35,376 nucleotides of DNA. It comes from an uncultured Lachnospiraceae bacterium (lineage in GTDB: Bacteria; Bacillota; Clostridia; Lachnospirales; Lachnospiraceae). The stretch spans positions 1-35,376 of the forward strand of contig CATJTQ010000056.1 of the NCBI GenBank assembly GCA_949743325.1. Direction: 5' to 3'. Position numbers and translations under genes: made by a program. Below, one piece after another: positions 31,533 to 35,376 of the stretch; position 1 is the first letter of the stretch, and every line of letters begins with the position of its first letter. The notes beneath the pieces are model-generated. The model searched no databases, was not told where the DNA came from, and saw nothing but the letters and a program-made list of their open reading frames with translations.

Positions 31533-31604
31533 GTATGCCGCACAGCTAGGTAAAAGATTCCATAGGAACACCAAAGCTGGCGAGTAATGATAATAGGAGG
31601 TGCC
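31533..31604 (+). promoter_or_regulatory. Ribosomal protein L21 leader (Firmicutes type)
   Basis: The leader forms a nested stem-loop: GCC 31537-31539 with GGC 31579-31581, AGCT 31544-31547 with AGCT 31575-31578, GGT 31549-31551 with ACC 31570-31572, and TTCC 31558-31561 with GGAA 31565-31568. Placement directly before rplU, and the GCCGCACAGCT start, fit the known L21 leader of Firmicutes, thought to mediate autoregulation by a product of the operon. It ends at the AGGAGGTG ribosome binding site of rplU. Confidence 0.8.
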
Positions 31605-31606
31605 AT

Positions 31607-31915
31607 ATGTACGCAATTATTGCAACAGGTGGTAAGCAGTACAAAGTATCCGAGGGCGATATCATTAATGTTGAGAAACTTGGTAAGGAAGCTGGAGAGA
31701 CAGTTGAATTTGATCAGGTTCTTGCTGTAAGTGATGGAGAGTTAAAAGTTGGAACACCGACTGTAGCTGGAGCAAAAGTTACAGCATCTGTAGTTTGTGA
31801 AGGAAAAGCTAAGAAAATTATCGTTTACAAATATAAGAGAAAAACCGGTTACCACAAAAAGAACGGTCACAGACAGCAGTTCACAAAGGTTAAGATTGAG
31901 TCAATCACAGCTTAA
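31607..31915 (+). CDS. rplU: 50S ribosomal protein L21
   Basis: A 102-aa L21 of standard length. The N-terminus is [20 protein letters not shown]. The C-terminal basic block [20 protein letters not shown] (about residues 75-94) is the L21 signature and binds 23S rRNA. AGGAGGTG lies before the ATG. First gene of rplU-prp-rpmA, under the strong promoter and leader immediately upstream. Confidence 0.98.
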   Translation: MYAIIATGGKQYKVSEGDIINVEKLGKEAGETVEFDQVLAVSDGELKVGTPTVAGAKVTASVVCEGKAKKIIVYKYKRKTGYHKKNGHRQQFTKVKIESITA

Positions 31916-31921
31916 TTATTT

Positions 31922-32257
31922 ATGATAACCGTAACAATTAAAAAAAATAAGGCAAAAGATTATACATTAGTTCAGGCAGTAGGACATGCAGGTTTTGCTC
32001 CATCAGGAAAAGATATTGTCTGTGCTGCAGTATCTATTCTTTTTGTTAATACTTTAAATGCAATTGAAGTTTTTACAGGTGATAAGGATAAGATGCATAT
32101 TGTTGCTAATGAGGATGAAGGTCTTATAGACTGCCGATTTGATAATCCGCTTTCTAAAGAGACTGTACTTTTGCTTGATACTTTAGTTTTGGGACTTAAA
32201 GGAGTTTCAGAACAGTACTCAAAGAAGTTTTTTAGATTAATAACCGAGGAGGTGTAA
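31922..32257 (+). CDS. prp: Ribosomal-processing cysteine protease Prp
   Basis: A 111-aa cysteine protease that removes the N-terminal extension of L27. The catalytic dyad is visible as H22 in [18 protein letters not shown] and C34 in the same block, the same numbering as in Staphylococcus aureus Prp. It sits between rplU and rpmA, the conserved location (ysxB in Bacillus). The gap to rplU is only six bases and its ribosome binding site is not obvious, so it may be translated at a lower rate than the flanking ribosomal proteins. Its substrate site is present in the next gene. Confidence 0.95.
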   Translation: MITVTIKKNKAKDYTLVQAVGHAGFAPSGKDIVCAAVSILFVNTLNAIEVFTGDKDKMHIVANEDEGLIDCRFDNPLSKETVLLLDTLVLGLKGVSEQYSKKFFRLITEEV

Positions 32258-32262
32258 TAGAT

Positions 32263-32547
32263 ATGTTAAATTTGAACCTTCAGTATTTTGCTCATAAAAA
32301 GGGTGTTGGTTCTACAAAGAACGGCAGAGATTCAGAAGCAAAAAGACTTGGTGCCAAAAGGGCAGACGGTCAGTTTGTAAAAGCCGGCAATATTCTTTAC
32401 AGACAGCGCGGAACAAAGATTCATCCAGGACTTAATGTAGGTCGCGGCGGTGATGATACTTTGTTTGCTTTAGTAGACGGAGTTGTTCGTTTTGAGAGAA
32501 AGGGTAGAGATAAGAAACAGGTTTCTATTTATCCGGCAGGCGAATAA
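32263..32547 (+). CDS. rpmA: 50S ribosomal protein L27 (with Prp-cleaved N-terminal extension)
   Basis: A 94-aa L27. The first nine residues MLNLNLQYF form the Firmicutes extension, and cleavage by Prp is expected between F9 and A10 to give mature [15 protein letters not shown]. The mature N-terminus reaches the peptidyl transferase centre. The C-terminal part with [19 protein letters not shown] (about residues 39-57) and [12 protein letters not shown] is typical. The RBS is GAGGAGGTG. A terminator follows closely. Confidence 0.98.
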   Translation: MLNLNLQYFAHKKGVGSTKNGRDSEAKRLGAKRADGQFVKAGNILYRQRGTKIHPGLNVGRGGDDTLFALVDGVVRFERKGRDKKQVSIYPAGE

Positions 32548-32557
32548 GATTTTAACA

Positions 32558-32589
32558 GGCTTCAAATCTTAGGGTTTGAAGTCTTTTTT
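32558..32589 (+). terminator. Rho-independent terminator after rpmA
   Basis: A nine-base-pair stem, GGCTTCAAA (32558-32566) with TTTGAAGTC (32575-32583, one G-U pair), an eight-base loop and a T6 run at 32584-32589. It separates the ribosomal protein genes from obg, which may be reached by read-through. Confidence 0.85.
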
Positions 32590-32622
32590 AATATAAGAAT
32601 GAGATAGAAAGCAGGTGTAATT

Positions 32623-33900
32623 GTGTTTGCAGATAAGGCGACAATCTTTGTACGTTCCGGCAAAGGCGGAGATGGACATGTAAGTTTCAGAAGAGAAAAA
32701 TATGTTCCAAATGGCGGTCCTGACGGTGGAGATGGAGGAAATGGCGGTGATGTCATTTTTGAGATTGATCCTGGAATGAATACTTTAGCAGATTTTAGAC
32801 ATAAGAGAAAGTATAGTGCAAAAGATGGTCTGGAAGGTGGAAAAAGAAACTGTCATGGAGCTAATGGTGATGATATTGTTATTAAAGTACCAGAGGGAAC
32901 AGTTTTAAAGGATGAAGAGAGCGGTAAGGTAATTATTGATATGTCTGGAGACAACAGAAGGGTTGTTCTTCTTAAAGGAGGCAAAGGTGGTCTTGGAAAT
33001 CAGCATTTTGCAACTTCAACAATGCAGATACCTAAGTATGCACAGCCTGGTAAGCCGGCACAAGAAATTACACTGTTGATGGAATTAAAAGTGATAGCCG
33101 ATGTGGGTCTTGTTGGTTTTCCTAATGTTGGAAAATCTACTTTGTTATCAAGAGTAACCAATGCTAAACCTAAGATTGCAAATTATCATTTTACTACTCT
33201 TTCTCCTAATCTTGGTGTTGTTGATTTGGAGGGAGCAAGTGGATTTGTTATTGCTGATATTCCAGGTCTGATAGAGGGTGCTTCTGAGGGCGTAGGTCTT
33301 GGGCATGAGTTTCTTCGTCATATTGAGAGAACTAAGGTAATGATTCATATTGTGGATGCCGCTTCAACTGAAGGAAGGGATCCGATAGAAGATATTTATT
33401 CAATAAATAAAGAGCTGTGCAATTATAATGCGGATATCTCAAATCGGCCTCAAGTAATAGCAGCAAATAAAATAGATGTATTGCAGGATAATGATGTATT
33501 AAGTAAATTAAAAGATGAATTTGAGCCTCAAGGATATAAAATTTTTCCAATATCAGCTGTTACTGGAGATGGTTTAAAAGAATTGCTTTATTATGTAAAT
33601 AATCTTGTAAGCAAAGCTGGTTCTGATACGGTTGTTTTTGAACAGGAATATTTTCCAGAGGAAAGAGAAGAAGTTACAGAAGCATTTACTGTTACTGTTG
33701 ATGAAGAAGGAGTTTTTGTAGTTGAGGGTCCGGCAGTAGAAAAAATGTTAGGGTATACTAACTTAGATTCAGAAAAAGGGTTTGCTTTTTTCCAGAAATT
33801 TTTAAAAGATCGTGGTATATTAGAACAGTTGGAGAAAAAAGGAATTGAAGAGGGAGATACAGTTCGTCTTTATAATTTAGAATTTGAGTATTATAAGTGA
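32623..33900 (+). CDS. obgE: GTPase Obg (CgtA)
   Basis: A 425-aa GTPase involved in late 50S assembly and stress signalling. Three domains: the glycine-rich Obg fold (about 1-158, with SGKGGDGHVSFRREK and GGDGGNGGDVIFE), the G domain with G1 GFPNVGKST (165-173), switch II DIPGLIEGASEGVGLGHEFLR (in part), NKID (G4), and the C-terminal OCT domain (about 345-425). The start is GTG, supported by AGCAGGTG upstream and by the usual MFADKA N-terminus. No clear promoter lies between the rpmA terminator and this gene, so partial read-through or a weak promoter is likely. Confidence 0.97.
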   Translation: MFADKATIFVRSGKGGDGHVSFRREKYVPNGGPDGGDGGNGGDVIFEIDPGMNTLADFRHKRKYSAKDGLEGGKRNCHGANGDDIVIKVPEGTVLKDEESGKVIIDMSGDNRRVVLLKGGKGGLGNQHFATSTMQIPKYAQPGKPAQEITLLMELKVIADVGLVGFPNVGKSTLLSRVTNAKPKIANYHFTTLSPNLGVVDLEGASGFVIADIPGLIEGASEGVGLGHEFLRHIERTKVMIHIVDAASTEGRDPIEDIYSINKELCNYNADISNRPQVIAANKIDVLQDNDVLSKLKDEFEPQGYKIFPISAVTGDGLKELLYYVNNLVSKAGSDTVVFEQEYFPEEREEVTEAFTVTVDEEGVFVVEGPAVEKMLGYTNLDSEKGFAFFQKFLKDRGILEQLEKKGIEEGDTVRLYNLEFEYYK

Positions 33901-33912
33901 TGGAGGAATATT

Positions 33913-34203
33913 ATGACAAGTAAACAGAGAGCATATTTGAGAGCTTTAGCTAACAAGCTGGAGCCGGTTATGCAGATAGGAAAAGCTTCAGTAACACCAG
34001 AGTTAACATTATCTGTAAATGAAGCTTTAGAAGCAAGAGAACTGATTAAAATTAGTGTTCTTAAAAATTGCTCAGATGATCCTAAAGCAATAGCGGGTGT
34101 TTTATCTGAGAGGACAAGATCTCAGGTTGTTCAGGTTGTCGGCAAAAAGATTACTTTATATAGAGAATCTAAGGATAAGAAAAAAATTGAGCTGCCCAAA
34201 TAA
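33913..34203 (+). CDS. yhbY: YhbY/CRM-domain RNA-binding protein
   Basis: A 96-aa single CRM domain protein. It starts MTSKQRAYLRALANKLEPV, then has MQIGKASVTPELT (about 24-36) and the basic C-terminal part with VVGKKITLYRES. CRM proteins bind pre-50S particles, and the bacterial protein is associated with ribosome assembly. TGGAGGAA lies eight bases before the ATG. It sits between obg and nadD, the usual position (yqeI in Bacillus). Its last codons overlap the nadD start by 17 bp. Confidence 0.95.
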   Translation: MTSKQRAYLRALANKLEPVMQIGKASVTPELTLSVNEALEARELIKISVLKNCSDDPKAIAGVLSERTRSQVVQVVGKKITLYRESKDKKKIELPK

Positions 34204-34804
34204 TAAAATTGGAATTATGGGAGGGACGTTTAATCCTATACATTTAGGTCATATACAAATAGCAAAGCTTGCATTGGAGCAGTTTTATCTGTCAAAAATA
34301 TGGTTTATGCCGAATAAAATTCCTGAGTATAAGACAATAGAAAATATTGTGGAGGAAAAACACAGAGTTTCTATGATTAAACTTGCGATTGAAAATTATG
34401 ATAAGTTTGAATTTTCTCCGTTTGAGTTAGAACGTGAAGGTTATACTTACACTTATGAAACACTTCTTCGTTTAAAAAATATATATGCAGACAATATTTT
34501 TTATTTTATTATGGGTGCTGATTCACTTATAACATTTCCGACTTGGAAAAATCCTAGTATAATAGCAGAAAACTGTGTTATTCTTGCAGCATTAAGGGAC
34601 AATATTGATGAAGGTGGAATGGATTGTAAAATAAAGCATTTAAAAAAAATGTACAATGCTGAAATTTACAAATTAAAAGGTGAGAAGATGGATATTTCTT
34701 CAAACAATATTCGAAAGATGTTAAGCAATAAAAAAAATGTATCTTCAATGCTTCCACAAAATGTGTTAGAATATATTAAAGAGCATAAGTTGTATGATTT
34801 TTAG
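34187..34804 (+). CDS. nadD: Nicotinate-nucleotide adenylyltransferase
   Basis: A 205-aa enzyme that adenylates nicotinate mononucleotide in NAD synthesis. Motifs: KIGIMGGTFNPIHLGH (residues 7-22, with the HxGH nucleotide-binding motif), FIMGADSLITFPTW (about 110-123) and the C-terminal SSNNIRKM (ISSTxIR type). The frame is open back to 34097 inside yhbY. The TTG at 34187 is chosen because it gives the expected short N-terminus, has an AAGGAT box about ten bases upstream, and the only later ATG (34217) would remove the first beta-strand. The preceding stops of yhbY and the overlap suggest coupling. Confidence 0.93.
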   Translation: MSCPNNKIGIMGGTFNPIHLGHIQIAKLALEQFYLSKIWFMPNKIPEYKTIENIVEEKHRVSMIKLAIENYDKFEFSPFELEREGYTYTYETLLRLKNIYADNIFYFIMGADSLITFPTWKNPSIIAENCVILAALRDNIDEGGMDCKIKHLKKMYNAEIYKLKGEKMDISSNNIRKMLSNKKNVSSMLPQNVLEYIKEHKLYDF

Positions 34805-34820
34805 ACAAGGGGGTCTTAAC

Positions 34821-35376
34821 ATGCGAAAATATGATATTGGTTTGTATAAGAAAACTCTGCAAAAAAAGCTTGATTCTGATAGATATGAACATACAATTGG
34901 TGTCGCATATACAGCAGCTTCATTGGCTATGAGATATAAATATGATATTAATAAAGCTTTGATTGCAGGTCTGCTTCATGACAATGCAAAATGTATACCA
35001 TACGAAAAGAAATTACAGATGTGTGATAAATATAATATTCACCTTTCTGATGTTGAGAGAGAAAATCCTGCACTGTTGCATGCAAAACTTGGTGCGTTTA
35101 TGGCTATGCACAAATATAAGATTAATGATAAAGAGATAATCTCTGCAATACTATATCATACTACGGGACGCCCGGACATGCTTTTGCTGGAGAAAATTAT
35201 ATATGTTGCCGATTATATTGAGCCAATGCGTTACAAGGCGAGAAGATTGCATGAGATAAGGGAATTGGCTTTTAAAGATATTGATGCTGCACTGCTTACA
35301 ATTTTAGAAGATACCCTTGAATATTTAAAATCAATTAACGGTAATATAGATCCTCTCACACAGAAAACCTATAAAT
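34821..35376 (+). CDS. yqeK: YqeK-like HD-domain Ap4A hydrolase (3' end cut by window edge)
   Basis: An open frame from an ATG to the window edge (185 codons, no stop), behind the ribosome binding site AGGGGG. HD-domain features: RYEHTIGVAYTA (H24), LLHDNAK with H53 and D54, LHAKLGAFMA, YHTTGRPDMLLLEKIIYVADYIEP (in parts). This matches YqeK, which cleaves Ap4A symmetrically with an iron centre. Directly downstream of nadD, the conserved position; rsfS would be expected next. YqeK proteins are about 185-200 aa, so little is missing. Confidence 0.92.
   Translation, partial: MRKYDIGLYKKTLQKKLDSDRYEHTIGVAYTAASLAMRYKYDINKALIAGLLHDNAKCIPYEKKLQMCDKYNIHLSDVERENPALLHAKLGAFMAMHKYKINDKEIISAILYHTTGRPDMLLLEKIIYVADYIEPMRYKARRLHEIRELAFKDIDAALLTILEDTLEYLKSINGNIDPLTQKTYK

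Overview
The window is a low-GC chromosomal segment from a Gram-positive anaerobe of the class Clostridia, most likely Lachnospiraceae. The evidence is the gene order (L28 / Asp23 / FakA / recG; mutS-mutL-miaA; ruvAB-zapA-U32 protease-SEDS-PBP; HlyD-like-yggS-sepF-ylmH; L21-prp-L27-obg-yhbY-nadD-yqeK), an L27 with the Prp-cleaved N-terminal extension, a GerW/YtfJ sporulation protein, strong AGGAGG ribosome binding sites and AT-rich intergenic DNA. It looks like core genome: I see no transposase, integrase, tRNA, rRNA, CRISPR array, toxin-antitoxin pair or defence island. Every gene reads left to right except rpmB.

Layout. (1) 1-2000: a sporulation/envelope cluster made of an unknown 110-aa protein, a DUF2953 protein, GerW and a 45-aa single-span membrane protein. 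(2) 2028-2386: rpmB (L28) on the minus strand with its own promoter and terminator. (3) 2400-13605: the long run yloU (Asp23), fakA, recG, mutS, mutL, miaA and a PLP-dependent methionine gamma-lyase family enzyme. It covers fatty-acid activation, fork rescue, mismatch repair and tRNA modification. (4) 13606-17259: a less conserved insert starting with three perfect 14-bp tandem repeats and a promoter, then a PF06541 membrane protein and a 930-aa 7TM hybrid histidine kinase whose phospho-accepting histidine is replaced by glutamate. (5) 17274-24692: ruvA, ruvB, zapA, a U32 peptidase-family protein with probable Fe-S cysteines, and a SEDS glycosyltransferase plus class B PBP pair with overlapping genes. 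(6) 24698-25302: a single Nudix gene with its own consensus promoter and terminator. (7) 25338-31472: the division cluster (HlyD-like membrane protein, yggS, sepF, ylmH), then aroB, lspA and an RluD-type pseudouridine synthase; no divIVA is seen. (8) 31498-35376: the L21 leader, rplU, prp, rpmA, terminator, obg, yhbY, nadD and yqeK, the last cut by the window edge.

Together the genes serve DNA repair and recombination, ribosome biogenesis, and cell division or cell-wall synthesis. I found no convincing new multi-gene system. The items most worth a second look are the His-less hybrid kinase and its companion membrane protein, the 45-aa membrane protein beside gerW, the HlyD-like protein in the division cluster, and the structured or repeated intergenic DNA at 13626-13667 and 18884-18932. 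Family assignments come from reading the sequence without database searches.
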